Assembly: GCF_036226665.1 (NCBI RefSeq)
Contig: NZ_CP109007.1
Coordinates: 4,194,501-4,258,500 of the forward strand
From: Streptomyces sp. NBC_00691
GTDB taxonomy: Bacteria; Actinomycetota; Actinomycetes; Streptomycetales; Streptomycetaceae
Reading direction: 5' to 3'
DNA length: 64,000 bases
In this document: in pieces, positions 8,231 through 16,886 of the stretch
Numbering within the stretch: the first letter of the stretch is position 1
Layout of the letters: each line of letters opens with the position of its first letter
Notes under the pieces: model-generated
Told to the model about the DNA's origin: nothing
The model's database searches: none
Seen by the model: only the letters and a program-made list of their open reading frames with translations
Made by a program: the position numbers and the translations under genes

Positions 8231-9397
8231 GTGCACCTCGCCCCGACCGAGCGGCAGCTACGGCTGCGCGCCGAACTCCGCGCGTACTTCCGGGACCTGA
8301 TGCCCGGAGGTCCACCTCCCGCCACCGACACCCAAGCCCACCGACGGCTGCTGCGCCGGATCGGCGCCGACGGGCTCCTCGGACTCGGCTGGCCCGAGGA
8401 GTACGGCGGCCAGGGTCGCGGCCCCGACGAGCAGTTCGTCTTCTTCGACGAGGCGTACCGCGCGGGAGCCCCCGTCTCGATGGTCACGCTCAACACCGTC
8501 GGCCCCACGCTCATGGCCTACGGGACCGAGGAGCAGAAGGCCTTCTTCCTGCCCCGGATCCTGCGCGGCGAGACGGTCTTCGCGATCGGGTACAGCGAGC
8601 CCGAGGCGGGCACGGACCTCGCCTCCCTCCGGACGCGAGCCGTCCGCGACGGCGGGTCCTGGCTGATCGACGGCCAGAAGATCTTCACCTCCAACGCCCA
8701 GAACGCCGACTGGATCTGGCTCGCCTGTCGCACCGATCCCGACGCGCCCCCGCACCGGGGCATCTCGATCGTCCTCGTCCCGACGGACGCCCCCGGCTTC
8801 TCGTGGACCCCGATCGCGACCGTGGGCGGGCTGACGACCACGGCCACCTACTACGACGGGATACGGGTCCCCGCCGGGAACCTGGTCGGGCCCGAGCACG
8901 GCGGCTGGGGGCTCATCACCAATCAGCTCAACCACGAGCGGGTCGCGCTCGCCGCGATCGGCATGCAGGCCGAGGACTTCTTCGCCGCCGTGCTCGACCG
9001 GGCCCGTACCCCCGATCCGGTGACGGGCAGGCGTCGCATCGACGAGCCGTGGGTGCGGATCCGAGCCGCCGAGGCACATGCCCGGCTGGCCGCGACGCGC
9101 CTGCTGAACTGGCGTCTGGTGGGGGACGTGGGGGCCGGCCGGCTGGCCCCGGGGGACGCGAGCGGCGTGAAGTTCGTGGGAACCGAATCGGCGGTCGAGG
9201 TGTATCGGATATGTCAGGAGATCGCGGGTGGGCCGGGGACGGTGCGAGCGGGATCGCCGGGGGAGTTCGACGGCGGTGAGCTGGAGCGCATGAACCGGGC
9301 CGCGCAGATCAACACCTTCGGGGGAGGGGTGAGCGAGGTGCAGCGCGAGATCGTCGCGAGGATGCGGCTCGGCATGAAGGGGAGGGGACGGCGATGA
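8231..9397 (+). CDS. Acyl-CoA dehydrogenase (FadE29/ChsE2-like subunit)
   Basis: This 388-residue flavin enzyme oxidises an acyl-CoA at the alpha-beta position. The acyl-CoA dehydrogenase motifs are present: GYSEPEAGTDLASL near residue 120, the F-T-S-N-A-Q-N-ADWIW flavin-contact segment near 155, and a C-terminal INTFGGGVSEVQREIVA. Length and neighbours match the catalytic partner of the heteromeric ChsE1-ChsE2 enzyme of cholesterol side-chain degradation in mycobacteria. It is the first gene of a five-gene operon, with a GTG start at 8231; its stop overlaps the next start (ATGA). The exact substrate in this organism is unknown. Confidence 0.88.
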   Translation: MHLAPTERQLRLRAELRAYFRDLMPGGPPPATDTQAHRRLLRRIGADGLLGLGWPEEYGGQGRGPDEQFVFFDEAYRAGAPVSMVTLNTVGPTLMAYGTEEQKAFFLPRILRGETVFAIGYSEPEAGTDLASLRTRAVRDGGSWLIDGQKIFTSNAQNADWIWLACRTDPDAPPHRGISIVLVPTDAPGFSWTPIATVGGLTTTATYYDGIRVPAGNLVGPEHGGWGLITNQLNHERVALAAIGMQAEDFFAAVLDRARTPDPVTGRRRIDEPWVRIRAAEAHARLAATRLLNWRLVGDVGAGRLAPGDASGVKFVGTESAVEVYRICQEIAGGPGTVRAGSPGEFDGGELERMNRAAQINTFGGGVSEVQREIVARMRLGMKGRGRR

Positions 9398-10422
9398 CCC
9401 TCACACGGAACCAGGACGGCCCGGACGGGCAGCGCGGACCGGACGGGCCCGAGGGGCAGCGCGGACCGGACGGGCGGCGCGGACCGGACGGGGCGCCGGA
9501 CGGGCTGTACGAGCGGCTCGCGGGGTTCGCGGGGCGGTCCGCCGCCACGGCCGGGGTCGGCAAGGACCCGGTGAACCTGCCCATGATCCGGCACTGGTGC
9601 GAGGCCATGGGCGACGAGCATCCGGCCTACCGGGGGCCCGACGCGGTCGCTCCGCCCACGATGCTCCAGGCCTGGACGATGGGTGGCCTCTCGGGGCACA
9701 CGGACCGCTCCTCCGCCCACGAGGAGCTGTTCGCCCTCCTCGACGGGGCCGGATACACCTCGGTGGTCGCGACCGACTGCGAGCAGGAGTACCTGCGGCC
9801 GCTGCGGCCCGGTGACGAGATCGCCTTCGACACCGTCATCGAGTCCGTGTCACCGCTCAAGACCACCAGACTCGGGTCCGGGCACTTCGTCACCACCCGG
9901 ACCGACGTCCGCGCCGGCGGGCAGCTGGCCGGCACTCACCGCTTCCGCATCCTCAAGTACGCGCCCGCCGCGCGACCGCGGAGGCCGGAGCCCGCCGGGA
10001 CCGAAGGCCCGCGGACGGCGGCCCGGCGGCCCCGGCCCGTGGTCAACCGGGACAACGCCGGGTTCTGGGAGGGCGTGGCCGCGCACCGGCTGCTCATCCA
10101 GCGCTGCGGCGACTGCGCCGCCCTCCGTCTCCCCTGGCTGCCGGGGTGCGCCGACTGCGGTTCGCCCGCATGGGACACGGTCGAGGCGAGCGGCGCCGGG
10201 ACGGTCTACTCGTACGTGGTGATGCACCACCCGCCCTTCCCGGCCTTCGACCCGCCGTACGCGGTCGGTCTCGTCGAACTCGCCGAGGGCGTCCGGATGG
10301 TCAGCAACGTGGTGGGGGTGCCGTACGACAAGGTGCGGATCGGGATGCCGGTGCGGCTGGAGTTCCTGCGGGTCGACGAGGAGCTGGAGCTTCCCGTCTT
10401 CCGCGCGGGAGGGGAGGACTGA
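9394..10422 (+). CDS. MaoC-like hydratase fused to DUF35 OB-fold domain (ChsH2-like)
   Basis: This 342-residue two-domain protein has a hot-dog (MaoC/FAS1-dehydratase-like) half at about residues 45-195 with EAMGDEHPAY. A DUF35 half at about 230-342 carries a zinc ribbon, CGDC then CADCG 12 residues later (Cys about 237, 240, 252, 255), and an OB fold with VYSYVVMHHPPFPAF. The same fusion is known in mycobacterial ChsH2, where the MaoC part pairs with ChsH1 to hydrate the enoyl-CoA and the DUF35 part docks the Ltp2 aldolase. An unusual collagen-like run of Gly-Pro-Asp/Gly-Gln-Arg triplets occupies residues 9-33. It overlaps the previous gene by four bases. Confidence 0.88.
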   Translation: MTLTRNQDGPDGQRGPDGPEGQRGPDGRRGPDGAPDGLYERLAGFAGRSAATAGVGKDPVNLPMIRHWCEAMGDEHPAYRGPDAVAPPTMLQAWTMGGLSGHTDRSSAHEELFALLDGAGYTSVVATDCEQEYLRPLRPGDEIAFDTVIESVSPLKTTRLGSGHFVTTRTDVRAGGQLAGTHRFRILKYAPAARPRRPEPAGTEGPRTAARRPRPVVNRDNAGFWEGVAAHRLLIQRCGDCAALRLPWLPGCADCGSPAWDTVEASGAGTVYSYVVMHHPPFPAFDPPYAVGLVELAEGVRMVSNVVGVPYDKVRIGMPVRLEFLRVDEELELPVFRAGGED

Positions 10423-10423
10423 C

Positions 10424-11485
10424 ATGGACTTCACCCCCACCGAGGAGCAGGAGGCGGCCCGCGAGCTGGCCGCCCGGATCTTCGCCGACCTCTCCACCCA
10501 CGAGCGGCTCAGGGCGGCCGGCACCGGCAGCGACGCCGAGCTGTGGAAGGCCCTCTGCGCCGCCGGGCTGCCCGGCTCCGTCGAGGAGACCGGCCTGCTC
10601 GGCCTGGTCCTCCTCCTGGAGGAGCAGGGACGCGTCACGGCCCAGGTGCCGTTCGCCGCGACCTGTGTGTACGGGATCCTCGCCGTCGCCCGGCACGGGA
10701 CGGACGGGCAGCGCGCCCGGCTCCTGCCCGGACTCCGCGACGGTACGACGGTGGTGACGGGCGCCTTCCCGGCGTCCGGCGCCGTCACCTCGCGCGCGGG
10801 GCGGCTCAGCGGGGCCGTGGACTGGGTGCCGTGGCTCAGGGACGCCACCCATGTCCTCGTTCCCGACGAGAACCGCGTCCTCTGGCTGGTCCGCACCGAG
10901 GACGCGGCCCGTGTCGATCCCGTCGAGCTCACCGCCCCCTGGTCCGCCGGCCGGCTCGTCCTCGACGGGGCGACGGGCGAGCGGCTCGGGGAGGCGGAGG
11001 GGACCGTGGAAGGGGAGCGGCCCGGGAAGGGGGCCTACGCGGACGTGCTCGCCGCCGCCCGGGTCGCCTTCGCCGGGCTGCAGGCCGGGGTCTGCGCCGG
11101 ATCGCTCGCCCGGGCCGTCGAGTACACCTCCGTACGGGAGCAGTTCGGCCGCCCGCTCTCCACCCACCAGGCGGTGCAACTGCGGGCCGCCGACGCCCAC
11201 ATGGACACCGAGACCATCCGGGTCACCGCCTACGAGGCGGCCTGGCGCCACGACGGGGACCTGGACGCCCGGGAGGCGGCCCTGACGGCCGCCTGGTGGG
11301 CCTCAGAGGCGGGGAAGCGGGTCGTGCACGCCGGCCAGCATCTGCACGGAGGCATGGGCGCGGACCTCGACCACCCCGTGCACCGGCACTTCCTCTGGGG
11401 CCGGCAGCTCGACGCCCATCTCGGCTGCGGTACCGAACTCCTCGCCGAACTCGGCGACCTGCTCGCTGAAGGAGACCTGTCATGA
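10424..11485 (+). CDS. Acyl-CoA dehydrogenase family protein (FadE28/ChsE1-like subunit)
   Basis: This 353-residue protein is a shorter, more divergent member of the family. The N-terminal half lacks the SEPxxGTD substrate motif of the partner gene. The C-terminal half keeps the flavin-contacting REQFGRPLSTHQAVQ and HLHGGMG motifs. In mycobacteria, heterotetrameric FadE28-FadE29 enzymes divide the active site this way, with one subunit degenerate. By analogy this protein would complete the flavin site of the 8231-9397 product. It starts with ATG two bases after the previous stop and overlaps the next gene by ATGA. It could alternatively act alone, but the operon argues against that. Confidence 0.85.
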   Translation: MDFTPTEEQEAARELAARIFADLSTHERLRAAGTGSDAELWKALCAAGLPGSVEETGLLGLVLLLEEQGRVTAQVPFAATCVYGILAVARHGTDGQRARLLPGLRDGTTVVTGAFPASGAVTSRAGRLSGAVDWVPWLRDATHVLVPDENRVLWLVRTEDAARVDPVELTAPWSAGRLVLDGATGERLGEAEGTVEGERPGKGAYADVLAAARVAFAGLQAGVCAGSLARAVEYTSVREQFGRPLSTHQAVQLRAADAHMDTETIRVTAYEAAWRHDGDLDAREAALTAAWWASEAGKRVVHAGQHLHGGMGADLDHPVHRHFLWGRQLDAHLGCGTELLAELGDLLAEGDLS

Positions 11486-11889
11486 AGCCCGGCACGGAGA
11501 CCTTCGTCGAGCCCGGGGACGAGCTGCCGCCGCTGACGATCCCGATCACCCGCACCCTGATCGTCGCCGGGGCCGTCGCCTCCCGCGACTACCAGGACGT
11601 GCACCACGACGCCGAACTGGCCCGGGAGAAGGGCTCCCCGGACATCTTCATGAACATCCTCACGACCAACGGCCTCGTCGGCCGGTACATCACCGACCAC
11701 TTCGGCCCCCGCGCGGTGCTCCGCAGGGTCGCCATCCGGCTCGGTGCCCCCAACCACCCCGGCGACATCATGGTGCTCACCGGCACGGTCACCGAGGTCG
11801 ACGGGACCACCGTGCACGTCCGGGTCGTCGGTGCGAACGGCCTCGGGCACCACGTCACGGGGACGGTCACCGTGGAGGTGCCGCGATGA
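11482..11889 (+). CDS. MaoC-like enoyl-CoA hydratase (ChsH1-like)
   Basis: This 135-residue single hot-dog domain protein contains the hydratase-2 pattern SRDYQDVHHD, with Asp36 and His41 spaced as in the catalytic Asp-x4-His pair of MaoC hydratases. The C-terminal strand region (GTVTEVDGTTVHVRVVGANG) is typical. It is expected to pair with the MaoC half of the 9394-10422 protein, as ChsH1 does with ChsH2, to hydrate an alpha-beta-unsaturated acyl-CoA. Four-base overlaps on both sides suggest translational coupling. Confidence 0.88.
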   Translation: MKPGTETFVEPGDELPPLTIPITRTLIVAGAVASRDYQDVHHDAELAREKGSPDIFMNILTTNGLVGRYITDHFGPRAVLRRVAIRLGAPNHPGDIMVLTGTVTEVDGTTVHVRVVGANGLGHHVTGTVTVEVPR

Positions 11890-13052
11890 GCGTCCGCACC
11901 CGGGACGGCCTCGGCGGCCGGGCGGCCGTCGTGGGCATCGGCGCCACCGAGTTCTCCAAGGACTCGGGCCGCAGCGAACTGTCGCTCGCCGTCGAGGCGG
12001 TGCGCGCGGCCCTCGACGACGCCGGGCTCGCTCCTGCCGACGTCGACGGCATGGTCACCTTCACCATGGACACCAACCCCGAGATCACCGTCGCCCAGGC
12101 GGCCGGCATCGGCGAGCTGTCCTTCTTCTCGCGCGTGCACTACGGCGGCGGGGCCGCCTGTGCCACCGTGCAGCAGGCGGCGCTCGCCGTCGCCTCAGGG
12201 GTCGCGGAGGTCGTCGTCTGCTACCGGGCGTTCAACGAGCGCTCCGGACGGCGCTTCGGCTCCGGAGTCCAGCAGCGCGAGCCCTCCGCCGAGGGAGTCG
12301 CGCTCGGCTGGCAGCTGCCGTTCGGGCTGCTCACCCCGGCCTCCTGGGTCGCGATGACCGCCCAGCGGTATCTGCACACCTACGGGCTGACCCCGGACGC
12401 CTTCGGCCATGTCGCCGTCACCGACCGGCGCCACGCCGCCCGCAACCCCGCCGCGTACTTCCACGGGAAGCCGATCACCCTCGCCGACCACGCCGCCTCC
12501 CGCTGGATCGTCGAACCCCTCCGGCTGCTCGACTGCTGCCAGGAGACCGACGGCGGCCAGGCCGTCGTCGTCACCTCCGTCGAGCGCGCCCGGGACCTGC
12601 GGCGCCCGCCGGCCGTGATCGTGGCGGCGGCCCAGGGCGCCGGCCGGAAGCAGGAGGCGATGACCAGCTTCTACCGGGACGGGCTGACGGGGCTTCCGGA
12701 GATGGGGGTGGTGGCCCGCCAGCTCTGGCGGACCTCCGGCCTCGCACCGGGCGAGATCGACGTGGGCATCCTCTACGACCACTTCACCCCCTTCGTGCTC
12801 ATGCAGCTGGAGGAGTTCGGCTTCTGCGGTCCGGGGGAGGCGGCCGATTTCGTCGCGGCGGACGCGCTCCCGCTGAACACGCACGGGGGACAGCTCGGCG
12901 AGGCGTATCTGCACGGCATGAACGGGATAGCGGAGGCGGTACGACAGCTGCGCGGGACCTCCGTGAACCAGATACCCGGGGCGGAGCGGACCTTGGTCAC
13001 GGCGGGAACGGGGGTTCCCACGTCCGGGTTGATCCTGGGCACGGACGGCTGA
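11886..13052 (+). CDS. Lipid-transfer protein, thiolase-fold aldolase (Ltp2-like)
   Basis: This 388-residue protein belongs to the non-condensing thiolase superfamily annotated as lipid-transfer proteins. Visible are the N-terminal GIGATEFSKDSGRSELSLA, the HYGGGAACATVQQAALAVASG nucleophile-elbow region and the C-terminal NTHGGQLGEAYLHGM. Mycobacterial Ltp2 is a retro-aldolase releasing the shortened side chain after hydration, and needs the DUF35 partner. It is the last gene of the five-gene operon. The set dehydrogenase, hydratase, aldolase supports removal of a short (propionyl-size) acyl end from a steroid- or isoprenoid-like CoA ester, but the natural substrate is inferred. Confidence 0.87.
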   Translation: MSVRTRDGLGGRAAVVGIGATEFSKDSGRSELSLAVEAVRAALDDAGLAPADVDGMVTFTMDTNPEITVAQAAGIGELSFFSRVHYGGGAACATVQQAALAVASGVAEVVVCYRAFNERSGRRFGSGVQQREPSAEGVALGWQLPFGLLTPASWVAMTAQRYLHTYGLTPDAFGHVAVTDRRHAARNPAAYFHGKPITLADHAASRWIVEPLRLLDCCQETDGGQAVVVTSVERARDLRRPPAVIVAAAQGAGRKQEAMTSFYRDGLTGLPEMGVVARQLWRTSGLAPGEIDVGILYDHFTPFVLMQLEEFGFCGPGEAADFVAADALPLNTHGGQLGEAYLHGMNGIAEAVRQLRGTSVNQIPGAERTLVTAGTGVPTSGLILGTDG

Positions 13053-13104
13053 GGCGACGGCCCCTGCGGTGGCCGGACGGGGCGGGCGGATCTTCACTCG
13101 CGCC

Positions 13105-14286
13105 ATGAGCACACACGCACCAGGACCGGAGCCCACGCCCACGCGCGCGGCCTCACCGACCTCGCGGCCGCCCTCGTCCCCGGCCCGTCCGCCCTCGTCC
13201 CCGGCCCGTCCGACGACCCGCCCGCCGTCTGCGCCGTCTCCTGTGCGCCGGGCCCGCACCCGGGTCCGGCGCACGGCCAGGGTGCGGATCGTGGTCGGGG
13301 CCGTCGTGGCGGCACTGGCCGGGGCGGCCCTGGTCAGTGCCCCCGCACCGGCCGTCGATCCCGGCCGCGTGCCGGCCGCCGCCCCCGCCCCCGGCGCCGC
13401 TCCCCCCAGCGACCGCATCGCCGACCGCATCCCCGACCGCGTCACCCGTCCCGTCGGCCACCCCGGTGCGCCGGCGCCCGCACCCGGCGGGCCCGCCGAT
13501 CCCGTGACCTTCGTCGGGCGTGCCTTCGACACCTGTGAGGCGCCGTCCCTCGACGTGATGAAGGCCTGGCGCAGTTCGCCGTACGGGGCCGTCGGCATCT
13601 ACTTCGGCGGACGGGGGCGCGGCTGCCCCACCCAGCGGGAGCTGAACCCCGCCTGGGTCGCCTCCGCCCACGCCATGGGCTGGCGACTGCTGCCGCTGTT
13701 CGTCGGGTCGCAGGCGCCCTGTGTGAACGCCGTCGCCAAGCGGCCGTTCGCCATCGGCGGCAGCCCGGTGAGCCAGGGCACCCGTGAGGGGGGCGAGGCC
13801 GTACGGGCAGCGCAGGCCCTGGGGCTGGACGTGAGCAGTCCGCTCTACCTCGACATCGAGGCGTACGAGCCGGGTGACGCGGGCTGCACCGCGACCACCC
13901 TCTCCTTCGTCCGCGCCTGGAACCGGGAGGTGCGTCGCCTCGGCTACGTACCCGGGTACTACAGCAGCGCCGACACGGGGGTGCGGGACATCGAGGCCGC
14001 GCGGCGGGCGGGGACGCCGGACCTGCCGGCCGTGATGTGGTTCGCGCGCTGGCTGGGGCGGCCCGCGCTGTACACCGAGTCGGTGCTGCACCCGGACGCC
14101 TGGATGCCGCACGCCCGGATCCACCAGTACGCGGGCAACGTCACCGAGGCGTACGGCGGCCGCCGTCTCGCCATCGACCGGAACGCGATGGACGCGCCGG
14201 TCGCCCGTGTCACCGACACGGCCCTGCGCGTGGCCGGGGATCCCGTCCGGGCGGCGGAAGAGGTGCCTCCCGTACTCCGACCCTGA
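13105..14286 (+). CDS. Secreted DUF1906 (glycoside-hydrolase-like) protein
   Basis: The 393-residue protein begins with a Pro/Ser/Arg-rich cytoplasmic stretch that contains two identical SSPARP repeats. A hydrophobic segment (about 70-92) acts as signal or anchor. After a Pro/Ala linker, residues about 140-370 form a DUF1906 TIM-barrel (GRAFDTCEAPSLDVMKAW at the start, YLDIEAYE with a Glu pair at the likely active site, PGYYSSADTG). The family includes Rv2525c and resembles GH25 lysozymes. Peptidoglycan or wall-glycan remodelling is the usual guess. It starts 52 bp after the igr-like operon but looks unrelated to it. Confidence 0.88.
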   Translation: MSTHAPGPEPTPTRAASPTSRPPSSPARPPSSPARPTTRPPSAPSPVRRARTRVRRTARVRIVVGAVVAALAGAALVSAPAPAVDPGRVPAAAPAPGAAPPSDRIADRIPDRVTRPVGHPGAPAPAPGGPADPVTFVGRAFDTCEAPSLDVMKAWRSSPYGAVGIYFGGRGRGCPTQRELNPAWVASAHAMGWRLLPLFVGSQAPCVNAVAKRPFAIGGSPVSQGTREGGEAVRAAQALGLDVSSPLYLDIEAYEPGDAGCTATTLSFVRAWNREVRRLGYVPGYYSSADTGVRDIEAARRAGTPDLPAVMWFARWLGRPALYTESVLHPDAWMPHARIHQYAGNVTEAYGGRRLAIDRNAMDAPVARVTDTALRVAGDPVRAAEEVPPVLRP

Positions 14287-14414
14287 GGGTGCCCCCGAGA
14301 GGGCTCTCCACCCAGAGGAGGTCGGGCCGTCCCCACCCCTACAACCTGAGGCGGACTGCGGGTCGGGACCTGGGGCCGATCCGCCGGGCGTCCCTCTCCT
14401 CATAGCGTGGAGTC

Positions 14415-14978
14415 ATGACTCCGCCACCTTCTGGCCCCGTCTGCGCCGGTGCCTCGCAGTACGCGTCGTACTCGACCTTCTCGTCGTACGTACGGGCGCG
14501 TGGGCCCGTGCTCCTGCGCACCGCGCGCTCCCTGACCGCCAACCCCTGTGACGCCGAGGACCTGCTGCAGACCGCGCTGGCCAAGACGTTCGTCGCCTGG
14601 GAGCGCATCGAGGACCACCGCGCCCTGGACGGTTACGTCCGTCGCGCGCTGCTGAACACCCGCACGTCGCAGTGGCGCAAGCGCAAGGTCGACGAGTTCG
14701 CCTGCGACGAGCTGCCCGAGCCCTCCGGCGTCCCGGAGCCGGACCCGGCCGAGCGGCAGGTGCTGCACGACGCGATGTGGCGCGCGGTGCTGAAGCTGCC
14801 CGAGCGTCAGCGCCAGATGGTGGTTCTCCGGTACTACGAGGACCTGAGCGAGGCTCAGACCGCCGAGGTCCTGGGGGTGTCCGTCGGCACCGTGAAGAGC
14901 GCGGTGTCGAGGGCGCTCGGCAAGCTCCGTGAGGACCCCGAGCTGACCCCGGCCCGCGAGGAAGTAAGCAGAAAGTAA
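14415..14978 (+). CDS. SigE-family ECF RNA polymerase sigma factor
   Basis: The 187-residue protein has region 2 (AEDLLQTALAKTFVAWERI) at about 45-65 and region 4 (LPERQRQMVVLRYYEDLSEAQTAEVLGVSVGTVKSAVSRAL) at about 135-175, the layout of the actinobacterial SigE-family ECF factors. There is no C-terminal extension and no adjacent anti-sigma gene, so control must be transcriptional or by an unlinked partner. It starts with ATG at 14415. A perfect 16-bp palindrome follows the gene at 15027-15042. Confidence 0.9.
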   Translation: MTPPPSGPVCAGASQYASYSTFSSYVRARGPVLLRTARSLTANPCDAEDLLQTALAKTFVAWERIEDHRALDGYVRRALLNTRTSQWRKRKVDEFACDELPEPSGVPEPDPAERQVLHDAMWRAVLKLPERQRQMVVLRYYEDLSEAQTAEVLGVSVGTVKSAVSRALGKLREDPELTPAREEVSRK

Positions 14979-15026
14979 GCAAGAAGACCGGCATAACGGT
15001 AGAAATCGACGCCACGCATCACTCAC

Positions 15027-15080
15027 GCCAGTGATCACTGGCATTTTCCGTACTCTCGGGTAGTGACATACCGAGCGGTA
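15027..15080 (+). promoter_or_regulatory. Two palindromes between the sigma gene and the acyl-CoA ligase
   Basis: GCCAGTGATCACTGGC at 15027-15042 is a perfect 16-bp palindrome followed by ATTTTCC. It can be either a weak terminator or an operator. TACCGAGCGGTA at 15069-15080 is a TetR-type inverted repeat 57 bases before the ligase start and is the better operator candidate. Confidence 0.5.
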
Positions 15081-15137
15081 CGTGCGCAGAATCGCCACAC
15101 CCTTTCTGCCACGTAGCGCCCACCGGGAGGACGCCCC

Positions 15138-16790
<1,653 letters not shown>

Positions 16791-16830
16791 TCACCGGCGC
16801 CGGAACCGGAAACGGGACCGGAAGCAGGAC

Positions 16831-16874
16831 CGCGTACGGGGAGGGCTTCGGTGACGAAGCCCTCCCCGTACGCG
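16831..16874. terminator. Bidirectional hairpin terminator
   Basis: A perfect 20-bp stem (16831-16850 with 16855-16874) with the tetraloop GTGA lies between the converging ligase and PAS-protein genes. There is no T-run. Confidence 0.85.
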
Positions 16875-16886
16875 TGTCCGTGACGG

